DNA of 64,000 nucleotides from JBDHHQ01 sp039586035. GTDB lineage: Bacteria; Gemmatimonadota; Gemmatimonadetes; Longimicrobiales; Gaopeijiaceae. Positions within the stretch are counted from its first letter, which is position 1; every line of letters starts with the position of its first letter. This document shows positions 24,706 through 35,500 of the stretch, in pieces. The stretch lies in contig JBDHLD010000012.1 in NCBI GenBank assembly GCA_039586035.1, positions 34,807 to 98,806 on the forward strand. Direction: 5' to 3'. The notes under the pieces were generated by a model, which saw only the letters and a program-made list of their open reading frames with translations, was not told where the DNA came from and made no database searches. The position numbers and the translations under genes are program-made.

Positions 24706-26864
24706 CGGAGGCGGCTCGTCCACCAGCGGGCGCTCGGACTCGCCCGGTCCGGATGGCCTGCACGAACGGGCGCCACCCGGAGCGGATGGCCTTCCTGGCA
24801 TCGTGGGCCCGACCTCCGAGGGCGCTCCTCGTCTCCATCGCCGGGCTCGCAGCCTTTGCCGTCGCCGTCGCCGCCCAGGAGGGTAGCGGGCGGACGCTGG
24901 AAGTGGACGACCTGTTCGCCCTGCAGGTCGTGAGCGACCCCCGCATCTCGCCCGACGGTGACTGGGTCGCGTTCACCGTCAGATCCACGAGCCTCGAGGA
25001 CGAGCGGTCCGTGACGCGCGTCTGGATGATCCCGTTCGAGGGTGGCACGGCCCGGCCCATGACCCGAGAGGGCTCGTCGGCCAGCGCGCCTCGATGGAGC
25101 CCCGACGGTCGCTACCTGTCCTTCCTGTCGAGCCGCGGCGACGGTAGCGATGACGACGATGAGGACGACGCGGAGCGGCAGGTCTGGGCGCTGGACCGGC
25201 GTGGCGGCGAGGCCCGGCCTCTCACCGACGTGCCACGGGGTGTGAGCGCGTACGCCTGGTCGCCCGATGGCTCGCGCCTGGCCCTCACGGTCCGGGACGC
25301 CGAGGAGGAGCACGAGGGCGAAACCGAGCCCCCGTGGGTGATCGACCGACTCCAGTTCAAGCGCGATGGTCGGGGCTACCTGGACCGGCGACGCACGCAC
25401 GTGTACGTGCTCGACCTGGAGGACGAAGAGCTGACCCAGCTGACGGACGGCGATTTCGACGACAGTGACCCGACGTGGAGCCCGGACGGTCGCTGGGTCG
25501 CCTTCGTCAGCAATCGCACCGACGAACCCGACGCCAACGACAACGACGACATCTGGCTGGTAGCCGCAGACCGGGACGTGTCCAGCGAGCTCCGGCAGGT
25601 CACGACCAGCCCCGGACCCGACGGTTCTCCCGCGTGGAGCCCCGACGGGCGATGGATCGCCCACACGAGCGTGACCGAGCCGGAGCTCATCTGGTACGCC
25701 ACCGAGCATCTGGCCGTCACGTCGGTCGAGGGCGCCCAGACCCGAGTCCTCACGCTCGATCTGGACCGGAACGTGAGCGCGCCCCGTTTCTCGCCCGACG
25801 GCACTCACGTCTACGCCAGGCTCGAGGACAGCGCCGAGGACCACCTGGTTCGGGTGGCGGTCGCGGACGGAGCCGTCCAGCGGGAGGTGCAGGGCCCGGT
25901 CAGCGTGCGGGCATTCGACCTGGGGCCGGACGGCCGGCGCGTGCTCTTGATGGGCGATCTGCTACGGCCCGATGAAGTCTTCGCAGCGGAGGAAGGGGCA
26001 TCGGATCTCCGCGAGCTCTCCGCCGTCAACGACGCGTGGCTGTCGGAGCTCCGCTTCGGGTCGGTGCAAGGCTTCACCTTCGAGAGCGCCGACGGCACAG
26101 AGGTCGAGGGCTTTCTCTTCCTGCCGCCCGGGTACCAGGAGGGTCATCGGTACCCCACACTGCTCCGCATTCACGGTGGTCCGGTGTCTCAGTACCGGCA
26201 CCGGTTCTACTTCGATCAGCACCTCTTCGCGGCGAAGGGCTACGCCGTGGTGATCACCAATCCCCGTGGCTCTTCGGGATACGGCCAGGACTTCTCGGCG
26301 CAGCTGTGGGCGGACTGGGGCAACAAGGACTTCCAGGACGTGATGGCCGGGGTGGATTGGGCGGTGGAGCATGGGTACGCGGATCCGGACCGGTTGGGCG
26401 TCGGGGGATGGTCGTACGGCGGCATTCTGACGAACTACGTCATTACGCAGACCGATCGGTTCCGAGGGGCCGTCACGGGGGCGAGCGAGGTGCTCTACGC
26501 GGCCAACTACGGCCACGACCACTATCAGCGGGAGTGGGAGGCGGAGCTGGGTCTGCCCTGGGAGAATCGCGAGGCGTGGGAGCGGATCTCGCCGTTCAAC
26601 GAGGTCCAGCACGTAACGACTCCCACGCTGATCATGGGGGGTGAGAAGGACTGGAACGTCCCGATTCTCAACTCCGAGCAGCTCTATCAGGCCCTCAAGC
26701 GCAGGGGGGTTGAAACGCTCCTGGTGGTCTACCCGGGACAGAGCCACGGCATCCGGACGCCGTCGTATCAGAAGGACCGCCTGGAGCGGTACCTGGACTG
26801 GTACGATCGCTACGTCATGAACGCCGGCGCAGAGCCGGTGACACAAGAGGAAGGAAGCCCCTGA
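24702..26864 (+). CDS. S9-family prolyl-oligopeptidase-like peptidase, exported
   Basis: A serine peptidase of about 720 residues: N-terminal signal (MAFLASWARPPRALLVSIAGLAAFAVAVA), a beta-propeller with SPDG/WSPDGR repeats (PD40 type), and a C-terminal alpha/beta hydrolase. The nucleophile is in GGWSYGGIL, the Asp in MGGEKDWNVPI and the His in GQSHGIR. An acidic run (GDGSDDDDEDDAE) interrupts the propeller. The start could be ATG 24702, overlapping the cupin stop, or ATG 24786, which gives a cleaner signal peptide. It probably cleaves peptides outside the inner membrane and feeds amino-acid uptake. It overlaps the next amidohydrolase by one base. Confidence 0.92.
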   Translation: MTEAARPPAGARTRPVRMACTNGRHPERMAFLASWARPPRALLVSIAGLAAFAVAVAAQEGSGRTLEVDDLFALQVVSDPRISPDGDWVAFTVRSTSLEDERSVTRVWMIPFEGGTARPMTREGSSASAPRWSPDGRYLSFLSSRGDGSDDDDEDDAERQVWALDRRGGEARPLTDVPRGVSAYAWSPDGSRLALTVRDAEEEHEGETEPPWVIDRLQFKRDGRGYLDRRRTHVYVLDLEDEELTQLTDGDFDDSDPTWSPDGRWVAFVSNRTDEPDANDNDDIWLVAADRDVSSELRQVTTSPGPDGSPAWSPDGRWIAHTSVTEPELIWYATEHLAVTSVEGAQTRVLTLDLDRNVSAPRFSPDGTHVYARLEDSAEDHLVRVAVADGAVQREVQGPVSVRAFDLGPDGRRVLLMGDLLRPDEVFAAEEGASDLRELSAVNDAWLSELRFGSVQGFTFESADGTEVEGFLFLPPGYQEGHRYPTLLRIHGGPVSQYRHRFYFDQHLFAAKGYAVVITNPRGSSGYGQDFSAQLWADWGNKDFQDVMAGVDWAVEHGYADPDRLGVGGWSYGGILTNYVITQTDRFRGAVTGASEVLYAANYGHDHYQREWEAELGLPWENREAWERISPFNEVQHVTTPTLIMGGEKDWNVPILNSEQLYQALKRRGVETLLVVYPGQSHGIRTPSYQKDRLERYLDWYDRYVMNAGAEPVTQEEGSP

Positions 26865-28120
26865 TGATCCGACGAAAGGCCCGTGTCCCGATGGTCGCCG
26901 CCTGCGCCTTCCTGCTCCTCGCGGGTGCCGCCTCGGCGCAGCAGAACGCGGCCGGTCCGATCTACCTCCTGGGCGCCAACGTGCTGAACGGCATCGACCC
27001 GGAGCCCATCATGGACGCGACCGTGGTCGTGGTGGACGGCAGGATCGAGCGGGTCGAGGCGGGCCGGTCCGCCGTCCCGGCTGGCGCACGGTCCTACGAC
27101 CTCTCCGGGTTGTGGATCGTGCCGGGCCTCACCGACGCACACAGCCACGTCAACACGTTGGACGGCGTGCAGCGAGCCCTGGAGTCGGGCGTCACGCTGA
27201 TCCGCACCGCCGGGGTAGGCGGATACGCCGACGTGGCCATTCGTGACCTCGTCCGCAACGGCACCCTTCCTGGTCCCGACATCCTGGCGACCGGCGTGTA
27301 CGTCACGCCGGACATCGGGGACGCGGTGCTGGCCGACGCAGACCTGTATCCCCTCGCGGGCGGCGTTCGGACGCCCGAGGAGCTGCGTCTCCTGGTCCGG
27401 ACCAACGTCAAGCACGGCGTCGACTGGATGAAGACGCGGGGCACGGAGCGAGCCGGCTTGCCCGAGACGGATCCCCGGGAGCAGGTCTACAGCGAGGAGC
27501 AGCTACGGATCATCGTGGAAGAGGCGGCTCTCGCCGGCGTCTCGATCCACGCCCACGCCCACGGCGACGAGGGCATCCGTGCCGCCGTCCTCGCCGGTGT
27601 GAAGAGCATCGAGCACGGCACCTACGCGTCCGAGGAAACCCTGCAGCTCATGAGGGAGCGCGGCACCTTCCTCGTGCCCACCCTCAGCTCCATCTCGTCG
27701 TTCGGGCAGTCCGGCGACTACGCGGACCCACGACTGTTTCTCCGGGGCCTCCACATGGCCCCGCGCCGTCGGGAGGCGGTGCGGCGGGCCAATGAGCTGG
27801 GGATCCCCATCGTGACCGGGGCCGACACGTCTTACGGGCCCGAGAGCTTTGCGCGCATCAGCCGGGAGGTGGGCTTCCTGGTGGACCAGGGCGTATCCAC
27901 CTGGGATGCGTTCCGAGGCGCCACGAGCCTGGCGGCGGAGCTGCTGGGCGTGGCCGACCGCACCGGCTCCATCCAGCCGGGGCTGGAGGCGGACCTGCTC
28001 GTCATCGACCGCAATCCCATTGAGGACGTCCGTGCCCTGCAGGACGCGTTGATGGTGATGAGCAACGGACACGTGGTCGTGAACCGTCTGCCCTTCGGAA
28101 TGCGTCCGGCCACGGAGTAG
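26864..28120 (+). CDS. Exported metal-dependent amidohydrolase
   Basis: A 418-residue amidohydrolase-superfamily enzyme with a signal peptide (VAACAFLLLAGAASA). Metal-binding motifs are TDAHSHVNT (HxH), a lysine in GVDWMKTRG, HAHAHGDEG, EHGTYASEE and the Asp of GADTSYG, all in order on the TIM barrel, with the usual small beta domain at both ends. Members near S9 peptidases are often annotated as imidazolonepropionase-like or Xaa-Pro dipeptidases. The TGATG junction with the peptidase gene implies coupling, so a role in peptide or amide processing is inferred. Confidence 0.9.
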   Translation: MIRRKARVPMVAACAFLLLAGAASAQQNAAGPIYLLGANVLNGIDPEPIMDATVVVVDGRIERVEAGRSAVPAGARSYDLSGLWIVPGLTDAHSHVNTLDGVQRALESGVTLIRTAGVGGYADVAIRDLVRNGTLPGPDILATGVYVTPDIGDAVLADADLYPLAGGVRTPEELRLLVRTNVKHGVDWMKTRGTERAGLPETDPREQVYSEEQLRIIVEEAALAGVSIHAHAHGDEGIRAAVLAGVKSIEHGTYASEETLQLMRERGTFLVPTLSSISSFGQSGDYADPRLFLRGLHMAPRRREAVRRANELGIPIVTGADTSYGPESFARISREVGFLVDQGVSTWDAFRGATSLAAELLGVADRTGSIQPGLEADLLVIDRNPIEDVRALQDALMVMSNGHVVVNRLPFGMRPATE

Positions 28121-28196
28121 CTGGACGTCCTGCGCCACCGTGGGTGCGCTGCCGAGGGGTAACCAGGTCGACCGGCCGGGCTGACCCGACGGTCCC

Positions 28197-28751
28197 TCAG
28201 CCCCCCTTCAGTCGATCGGCGTACTGCCGTCTGAACTTGGCCACCTTCGGGCTGATCACCGCACGGCAGTAGCCCTGATCGGGGTTGTTCCGGTAGTACT
28301 CCCGATGGTAGGCCTCCGCCGGGTAGAACACCTCCAGCGGCGCGATCTCGGTGACGATGGGGTGGTCGAAGACCGCTTCGGTCTCCAGATCCTGGATCAG
28401 GGCTTCGGCCACGGCGCGCTGGCGGTCCGAGTGGGTGAGGATCACCGAGCGATACTGGGTGCCCACGTCTGCGCCCTGGCGGTTGAGCGTGGTGGGGTCG
28501 TGGGTGGCGAAGAACACGCCGAGAAGGTCGCCATAGGGGAGAACCGCAGGGTCGAAGCGGACCTGTACCACCTCGGCGTGTCCAGTGGAACCGGAGCAGA
28601 CCTCCTCGTACGTGGGGTTCGGCAAGTGACCTCCGGCATAGCCCGACTCCACCGACTCCACCCCTTTCAGCTGCTCGAAGACGGCCTCCAGGCACCAGAA
28701 GCAGCCTCCGCCCAGCGTCGCGATGCCCTCTTCCTGTCGTTCCAGCTCCAT
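28197..28751 (-). CDS. msrA: Peptide methionine sulfoxide reductase A
   Basis: A 184-residue MsrA that reduces S-methionine sulfoxide. The catalytic Cys17 is in GGGCFWCLE; HAEVVQVRFDP, FFATHDPTTLNRQG and GTQYRSVI are standard. The start at 28751 follows AAGGGGAAGAG and begins close to the conserved core; the upstream in-frame ATG at 28823 would add 24 unlikely residues. No signal peptide or fused MsrB. It is convergent with the amidohydrolase gene. Confidence 0.97.
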   Translation of the reverse strand: MELERQEEGIATLGGGCFWCLEAVFEQLKGVESVESGYAGGHLPNPTYEEVCSGSTGHAEVVQVRFDPAVLPYGDLLGVFFATHDPTTLNRQGADVGTQYRSVILTHSDRQRAVAEALIQDLETEAVFDHPIVTEIAPLEVFYPAEAYHREYYRNNPDQGYCRAVISPKVAKFRRQYADRLKGG

Positions 28752-28833
28752 GTCCGCTCTTCCCCTTCGGAGGTCCACGCCTGCCGTACCCTGACCGGGC
28801 GAGCTCACGCCGTCGGCTCGCACCGTCAGCGCG

Positions 28834-30222
28834 TCAGGCCGTCTCGCTTCCGTCCGCTATTGAGCGCGTGGCCCTGCGCTCCGCCAATCGCGTCAGCGCC
28901 CACGCCAGCCCGATGTGGGCGGGTAAGGCCAGCGCGATGAACGCGCCGTTCCTCTGGTCGATGCCCGGCGCGACCTGGGCCACCAGCCCCAACCCCGCGA
29001 TCGCCGCCACGATCCAGGCTACCGTGCGAGTGAGCCGCGGCGGCGATGTACGAAGGACGGCGAGCGGAGCCCCGACGGCCAACACGAGAGACACGGGGCT
29101 CAGCTGCAGGATGTTCTCGTTACCGTACATCCAGACGTGCGCGGTTCCGTAGACGAGAAGGAGGATCAGGCCTCCCACGCCGGCCAGGAGGGACCAGACG
29201 CCTGCCAGCAGCGCCAGTGGGAGCCGGCCGAGGACGCCGGAGCGCGAGGCCAGGGCTCCCAGGCCGGCGAACGCGGCGGCGATCACGAGCCCGAGCAGCA
29301 GGAAGACAGGCAAGATGCGCGGCGGCGTCTGGGCGGGGGCGGGGCGCGACCCAGCGAAGAGCTGCACGCTCTCGATGATCAGCGGGACCGGGCTTCCCTG
29401 GGCGTCGAGCACGGTGGCCTCGAGCAGGCGGTCCCGGAGATAGAGGGGCGTGAACATCTGCTCCCACTGCGTTCGGTCTGTGTCTCCCCTTGGGCCGAGC
29501 AACAGGTCGATGCCCAGGTAGTCGAAAGTGGCTCGACCGGTCAGCCGCCCCGTCTCGTGCCGGTAGCCGAAGCCGGCCGAGGTGTCGCCGAACTGGCCCT
29601 CGAGCGCCCCACCCAGCACCTGGTCCAGCGCATCTCGCACGCGCGTCGAGCAGTTGTCGACGAAGTAGTCGTACCGGTAGAAGCGGTTGTCCGGTTCGGC
29701 GTTCCACTCGACGAAGCGTTTCAGCTCCCGAGCCTGCTCTTGCGTGAGCGCCAGCCGGTCGAGCCAGACCGAGCGGTCCTGGCGCTCGTAGGCCCGCACC
29801 GTGGCTGAGGCATCGAAGCCGTCCATCCAGTACATCATCTCGCCCCGGAGGAAGCGGGCCACGAAGTCGGACTGCCTGAAGTCGAAGAGGCCCCAGTTCC
29901 AGGCGACGCTCGTTCCGGTCTCCGGATCCTGGATCACCAGGGCATTGTGTCCGAAGTGCTCCCAGATGGCTTCGCCCTGCCCCATCGTCATCAGGTAGAC
30001 CTCGAGGGCTCCCGGGGGGGCGGCCGGCGGCGCCCCGGACGGGTTCGGAGCGATGACGTTCGTCTCGTCTTGCGCCGAGGTGGGTGCGGGGACGGCCACA
30101 GCGGCGCAGATGAGCAGCCCGCGTCCAAGAGTCCGGCCCAGGCCGGCGAGCTGGCCCGAGAGGCTGCGGGCTTTCCCTGGCGGGCCGAATCCGTTCCCAG
30201 GCCAGCGGTTGGCGACGATCAC
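28834..30222 (-). CDS. DUF4105-like exported/membrane protein
   Basis: A 462-residue protein with an N-terminal signal-like segment (LGRGLLICAAVAVPAPTSA), a periplasmic domain containing GEAIWEHFGHNALVIQD, the WNWGLFDF stretch and DYFVDNCSTRVRDALD with an invariant-looking Cys, and then five or so C-terminal membrane helices. This matches the DUF4105 pattern, a putative cysteine/histidine hydrolase-like envelope domain. GTG 30222 overlaps the kynureninase stop (GTGA). Envelope function unknown. Confidence 0.8.
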   Translation of the reverse strand: MIVANRWPGNGFGPPGKARSLSGQLAGLGRTLGRGLLICAAVAVPAPTSAQDETNVIAPNPSGAPPAAPPGALEVYLMTMGQGEAIWEHFGHNALVIQDPETGTSVAWNWGLFDFRQSDFVARFLRGEMMYWMDGFDASATVRAYERQDRSVWLDRLALTQEQARELKRFVEWNAEPDNRFYRYDYFVDNCSTRVRDALDQVLGGALEGQFGDTSAGFGYRHETGRLTGRATFDYLGIDLLLGPRGDTDRTQWEQMFTPLYLRDRLLEATVLDAQGSPVPLIIESVQLFAGSRPAPAQTPPRILPVFLLLGLVIAAAFAGLGALASRSGVLGRLPLALLAGVWSLLAGVGGLILLLVYGTAHVWMYGNENILQLSPVSLVLAVGAPLAVLRTSPPRLTRTVAWIVAAIAGLGLVAQVAPGIDQRNGAFIALALPAHIGLAWALTRLAERRATRSIADGSETA

Positions 30223-31478
30223 CGATTCAGCTCTCCCAGTGCTGCCCCCAGGTGCCCGACGGCGTCCAGCAGCTGCCGATCGGAAAGGTAGGGTGCCGGA
30301 CCCAGGCGGAGCACGTCATCACGGAAATCCGTCGAGACGCCTCTGGCCTTCAGGAGGGCCGACAGCTCTCCCGCGTGCGGTGACCGGAGCGCCAGGAAGC
30401 CGCCGATGCGCTCCAGCGGCGCGGACCTGTTTCTGGTCAGCACCGCCGGATCGGCGTCGAGATCGTCGACAGCCTTGGCCAGGAGGCCGACCTGATGCTG
30501 GCTCACGACGCGCAGCAAGGCTGGATTCAGGCGCTGATCCTGAAAGAACCGAAAAACGGCGTCAGCCCGGTAGTGGCTCACGGGATCGTAGGTGGAGCCG
30601 GCGAACCGGTCGGCGCCTTCGCCGTACGCGACCCCCTGAGACGACGGATCGGCCAGCGCGCTGAATTCGGCGAACCATCCCGTGATCGCCGGGCGCAAAC
30701 GACAGCCCGCAGGGATGCGGAGGAAGCAGTTGCCTTCGCCTAGCTGGCAGTACTTGTACCCGCCGCCGACGACGAAGGCGGCTCCCAGACCCGCGCTCTC
30801 GAGGGCCATGGGGATGACGTTCACCTCATGGTAGGTGTCCACGAGCAGCTCCGCGCCCACGCGCGCGCAGCGCTGGGCCACGCGGTCCAGCCCTGGGACG
30901 ATCCGGGCGTTCCTGAACAGCACCGACGAGACGAGCACCGCGGCCGCGCGATCGTCCACGGCGTCGACCAGACGGTCGGCGATGGCCTCGACCGGGTCGG
31001 CCGAGACCTTCACGACGTCCAGACCCTCTTCCGCGAGACGGTCGAGCTGACGCCGGATCGTGTGGAACTCGCCGTCGGTGGTGATCACCCGAGGCCGGCG
31101 CCGCAGCGGCAGCGCCGAGAGGAAACGGAGCACGAGCTCGTGGGTGTTGTTGCCCAGCGCGATTTGACCGTGGGGGTCTCCCAGCAGCCGCCGATAGCCC
31201 GCCCGAACCCGCTCGGCCCGCTCGAACGCCAGATCCCACTTGGCATCGACGTGCTCGGCGGCGTCCAGCCACGCCTGCTTCTGTGCCTCGAACCCCACGT
31301 CCGGCCACGCTTGGTGGGAGTGGCCCGTGAGCAGCAGCCGTTCTCCCACCCGAAAGCGGGAGTAGTGCGCCGCGAGGGCGTTGGGCGAAGCCTGCAGCGC
31401 CGTGAGCTCTGGCGCCGCGGCCGCAGAGGACCCTTTGGACGGCGTGGTCGTAGTCAGAAGTCGCTCCGAATGGCCCAC
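30219..31478 (-). CDS. kynU: Kynureninase-family PLP enzyme
   Basis: A PLP enzyme of about 419 residues in the kynureninase branch of the class V aminotransferase fold. The Schiff-base lysine is Lys242 in GGGYKYCQLGEG, Asp214 lies in LVDTYHEV, and ITGWFAEF follows at the expected distance. It would split kynurenine into anthranilate and alanine. The text around the cofactor (DTYHEV, CQLGEGN) departs from the usual AHS and NGGPG patterns, so it is a divergent member. GTG 31478 overlaps the dioxygenase gene by 25 bp; a CTG at 31457 with GGAG upstream is the alternative. The coupled tryptophan dioxygenase gene supports the assignment. Confidence 0.78.
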   Translation of the reverse strand: MGHSERLLTTTTPSKGSSAAAAPELTALQASPNALAAHYSRFRVGERLLLTGHSHQAWPDVGFEAQKQAWLDAAEHVDAKWDLAFERAERVRAGYRRLLGDPHGQIALGNNTHELVLRFLSALPLRRRPRVITTDGEFHTIRRQLDRLAEEGLDVVKVSADPVEAIADRLVDAVDDRAAAVLVSSVLFRNARIVPGLDRVAQRCARVGAELLVDTYHEVNVIPMALESAGLGAAFVVGGGYKYCQLGEGNCFLRIPAGCRLRPAITGWFAEFSALADPSSQGVAYGEGADRFAGSTYDPVSHYRADAVFRFFQDQRLNPALLRVVSQHQVGLLAKAVDDLDADPAVLTRNRSAPLERIGGFLALRSPHAGELSALLKARGVSTDFRDDVLRLGPAPYLSDRQLLDAVGHLGAALGELNR

Positions 31479-32263
31479 AGGTCCGGGAAGACCGGCTGCG
31501 AAAGCGTGGTGGTCAAGTATGCGGTCCCTGCGCTTCCTCCGGTTCCCTTGCGGGTCCCGATGGTCCGCTCGACCATCTTCACGTGGCGGTACCGCCACTC
31601 CTGCAGGCCCTCGTCCAGGTCTACGAGCCGTTCGCACAGGGCCGCCGTCGCCGGGTCGCTGCGATAGGCCTCGATGAGGATCTCCTGCACGGCCGCGGAC
31701 GGCTGGACCGGCTCGGTAACGTCCCGCTCCAGCATCGATGACGGTACGGCGTAGCCGGAGTGGCTCAAGTACGCCAGGAAGGCATCCCACAGCGTGGGCT
31801 CCCCGAACCTGCGCTCGAGCTGCCGGCGGCCTCGGGTCTCCTCGGGAAAGTGAACGACCGCCCCGCGGCGCTTCACACCGAGCACGAACTCGAGCTCCCG
31901 GAACTGCGCGGATTGGAATCCGCTGGCTGCCTCGAGACGCTCCCTGAAGGACAGGAATTCGAGGGGCGTCATGGTCTCCAGGATGTCGAGCTGGGCCACG
32001 AGCACCTTCATCACCGTCCGCACGCGCCCGAGGGTGTGCATGGCCTTGGCCCCGTCCCCTCCGCGAAGAAGCCCCGCGCAGTAATCCAACTCGTGCAGGA
32101 TCTCCTTGAACCACAGCTCATAGACCTGGTGGATGATGATGAACAGGGGCTCGTCGTGCTCCCCCGAACGGGGCCTCTGGAGCTCGAGCAGCTCATCCAC
32201 CGCCAGGTAGCTGGCGTAGGTGAGAGGTTTGTTCACGGCGCTTCTCCGTGGAGTTTCTGTCAT
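31454..32263 (-). CDS. kynA: Tryptophan 2,3-dioxygenase
   Basis: A 269-residue heme enzyme that opens the indole ring of tryptophan to N-formylkynurenine. It carries LTYASYLAVDELLELQ near the start, FIIIHQVYELWFKE with the substrate-contacting His45, the proximal heme ligand His227 in YRHVKMVERTIG, and the GTGGSAGTAYL loop. Length is near the bacterial norm of about 280. The start at 32263 gives the family N-terminus. It is the first gene of the kynA-kynU-DUF4105 transcript. No classical kynurenine formamidase (KynB) is beside it. Confidence 0.96.
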   Translation of the reverse strand: MTETPRRSAVNKPLTYASYLAVDELLELQRPRSGEHDEPLFIIIHQVYELWFKEILHELDYCAGLLRGGDGAKAMHTLGRVRTVMKVLVAQLDILETMTPLEFLSFRERLEAASGFQSAQFRELEFVLGVKRRGAVVHFPEETRGRRQLERRFGEPTLWDAFLAYLSHSGYAVPSSMLERDVTEPVQPSAAVQEILIEAYRSDPATAALCERLVDLDEGLQEWRYRHVKMVERTIGTRKGTGGSAGTAYLTTTLSQPVFPDLWAIRSDF

Positions 32264-32506
32264 GTGTCCCAGATTCAGCCGGTGTCGCCCTGGAAGCTCG
32301 GACTCGGGACCCCCTCCCGCCAGACCGGAAGCCGCTCGACCGTGGTTGCGAGGCCTCCCCCTCGGGTCTAACGTGGGCCCGACAGATGGACCGGGAGCCC
32401 CGTCCCTTCCCGGTCGTCCAACGAGGGGACGTGGTACCGCGCCAAGAACCACAGTCGCGAACGGACCGCGGTTTGGGTCTGTCCGCTCTTCCGCCGGAGG
32501 ATCGTC

Positions 32507-35500
32507 GTGCTTCCGTTTCCCCGTCTGACCTTCTCGTTTCCCTTGCGCAGGCCGCTGGTCGCCGCCTGCGCTCTCCTCTTCTGCGCCACGGGCCTCCGCG
32601 CACAGGGGGTCACCACATCCAGCATCACGGGCATGGTGGCCGATCAGAACGGCCAGCCGCTCGTCGGGGCCCAGGTCCTGGCCACGCACGATCCGAGCGG
32701 CACCCGGTACTCGGTAGTCGTGCGGACCGGTGGCGTCTTCGACATCCCCAACATGCGCGTCGGCGGACCGTACACCGTGACGGTCCAGATGATCGGGTAC
32801 GAGACTCAGTCGGAGACGGGCGTGTTCCTGCAGCTGGGCCAAGCAGCCAACCTGGAATTCGCGCTGCCGGTCCAGGCGGTACAGGTCCAGGGGATCACGG
32901 TCACGACCGAGGCGGACCCGGTCATGAATCCGGACCGCACCGGCGCGGCCACGGTCCTGGAGCCCGACATGGTCCTGGCGCTCCCGTCGATCAAGCGCAG
33001 CACCCGTGACCTGATCCGGGTCGATCCGAGAAACGACGGCAACTACGCCTTCGCGGGCCGGAACTGGCTTTTCAACAACATCTCGGTGGACGGATCGTAC
33101 TTCAACAACTCGTTCGGCCTCGACGACCCGGCCCCCGGCGGTCAGACGTTCGCCGAGCCGATCCCGTTCGACGCCGTCGAACAGGTCGAGGTGTCGCTCG
33201 CGCCGTTCGACATCCGCGAGGGTGGATTCACCGGCGCCAATGTGAACACCGTCACCAAGAGCGGCACGAACCAGTGGCGGGGGTCGCTCTACTCGTACGT
33301 GCGCAATGAGGACCTGTTGGGGAACCAGGTCAGCGGCAACACGGTCGTCGCGAACCCGAGCCTGAAGTTCAACCAGACCGGCGTGTCGTTCAGCGGTCCG
33401 CTGGTCCGGGACAAGCTCTTCTTCTTCGCCAACGCCGAGGTGGAGCGGCGCGACGACCCGGGGTCCAACTTCGTGGCCAGCAGCGGGGGGGCGCCCGGCT
33501 TCGGCGAATCCCGCGTACAAGCGCCCATCATGGACATGATCAGCCAGCGGCTGAGGGACGTGTACGGCTACGACACCGGGCCGTACCAGGACTTCGTCCA
33601 CCAGACCGACAACAACAAAGCGATCTTCAAGCTCGACTGGAACGTCAACGACAACAACAACCTGACGTTCCGCTGGAACTACCTGGACGCCGAGCGCGAC
33701 CTGCCGCCCCACCCCTTCGTGCTCAGCTTCAACAACAGCGGGCGCGGGCCCAACTCGACCAGCCTCCCGTTCCGCAACTCGGGCTACACGATCAACAACC
33801 AGATCAATTCGCTGGCCTTCGAGCTCAACACGCGAGGCTCGTCCTGGTCGAACCGCTTCTTCGCCAGCTGGAACAGCATGCGCGACGAGCGCACGCCCTT
33901 CAGCGTCGACTTCCCCACGATCGAGATCGGTGAAGACGGCGTCACCTACACGACCGCCGGCCACGAGCCCTTCTCGATCCACAACATCCTGGACACGGAC
34001 ATCGTCCAGCTGACCAACAACTTCACGCTGTTCCGCGGACGCCACAGCCTCACGTTCGGCGGGAACTTCGAGCTGTGGAACTTCTTCAACTCCTTCAACA
34101 TCTTCCGCCACGGCGTCTTCTTCTTGCCGGGCGCCATCGAAGGGGTAGGCTCGACGTTCTCGAGCATCGACGAGTTCATGGCGGCCACCGACCCGGATCG
34201 GGAAGGCGGACCGATCGACTTCCCCGGCTACGTGGGCTCCGGACCGTTCAAGGGCGAGCTCATCGACGTGATGCAGTTCTCGCTCTACGCTCAGGACGAG
34301 TTCCAGGTCTCGTCGGACTTCCGCCTCACCTACGGCCTCCGCATGGACGTGCCGGTCTACACGACGGACCCGGTCGACAACCCGTTCTCCCGGGGCTTGA
34401 CGGCTCTGGACCAGTTCGGGGCGCCGGAGGTCGTGGATCAGAGCAGCCTGCCGAGTGCCACGCCCCTGTTCTCGCCCCGCGTGGGCTTCAACTGGGACGT
34501 GACCGGCGACCGGCGGACCCAGATCCGGGGCGGGTCGGGCATGTTCACGGGCCGGATCCCCTTCGTGTGGTACGGGAACGTGATCTCCAACCCGGGCGCG
34601 AACCCCAACCTGTTCCCGGAGGCCGACCCCGTGCCCACGCGTAAGGAGTCGGTCCTTCAGCAGTCGTTCGACCTGAACGCCATGGACCCCGACTTCAAGT
34701 TCCCGCAGGTGTGGACCACGGACCTGGCGGTCGACCAGGTGCTTCCGGGAGACGTGATCGGCACGCTGGAGGTCATCTACGGGAAGGACGTCAACGCCAT
34801 CTTCATGCGCAACTCGGACCTGGTGCCGCCCGAGCGGTTCCTGTCCGACGGACGCCCGTACTACGGAGGCTTCGGAAACAACGAGCTGAACCCGGACGGC
34901 GGCGCAGGGATCTACGTGATCGACAACTCGAGCGAGGGCTGGAATCTGAACGTCACGGCCCAGCTCCGGAAGCAGTGGGACTCGGGCCTGGGAGGCATGC
35001 TCTCCTATGCCTACAACGAAGCGCGCAACAACCTGAAGTCCACCGAGATCGCCAGCGTGCTCTGGCAGAACCAGCCCGTCCAGGGCAACCCCAACCTGCC
35101 CGGGCTCAGCTACTCGGAGTTCGGTCAGCGCCACCGCATCACCGCGGCCGGCTCCTACCCGGTGGACTGGAGCGACAAGCTGCGAACCACCTTCGGCCTG
35201 TTTTTCGAAGCGGCCGAGGGCGGCGTGTTCACGGCCGGTGGCGGCAACCGGTTCTCGTTCCTCTACGCCGGAGACGTGAACGGCGACGGCACGGGAGGCA
35301 ACGACCTGATCTACATTCCTCGGAACGAGGGTGAGATCAACCTGGATCCGCGAGAGCTTCCGGACGGTTCCACGGTCTCTCCAGCTCAGCAGTGGCAGCA
35401 GCTCAACGCGTTCATCGAGCAGGACAAGTATCTGAGCAAGCACCGGGGTGAGATCGCGGAGCGCATGGGGTTGCTGGGGCAATGGTATCAGACCCTGGAC

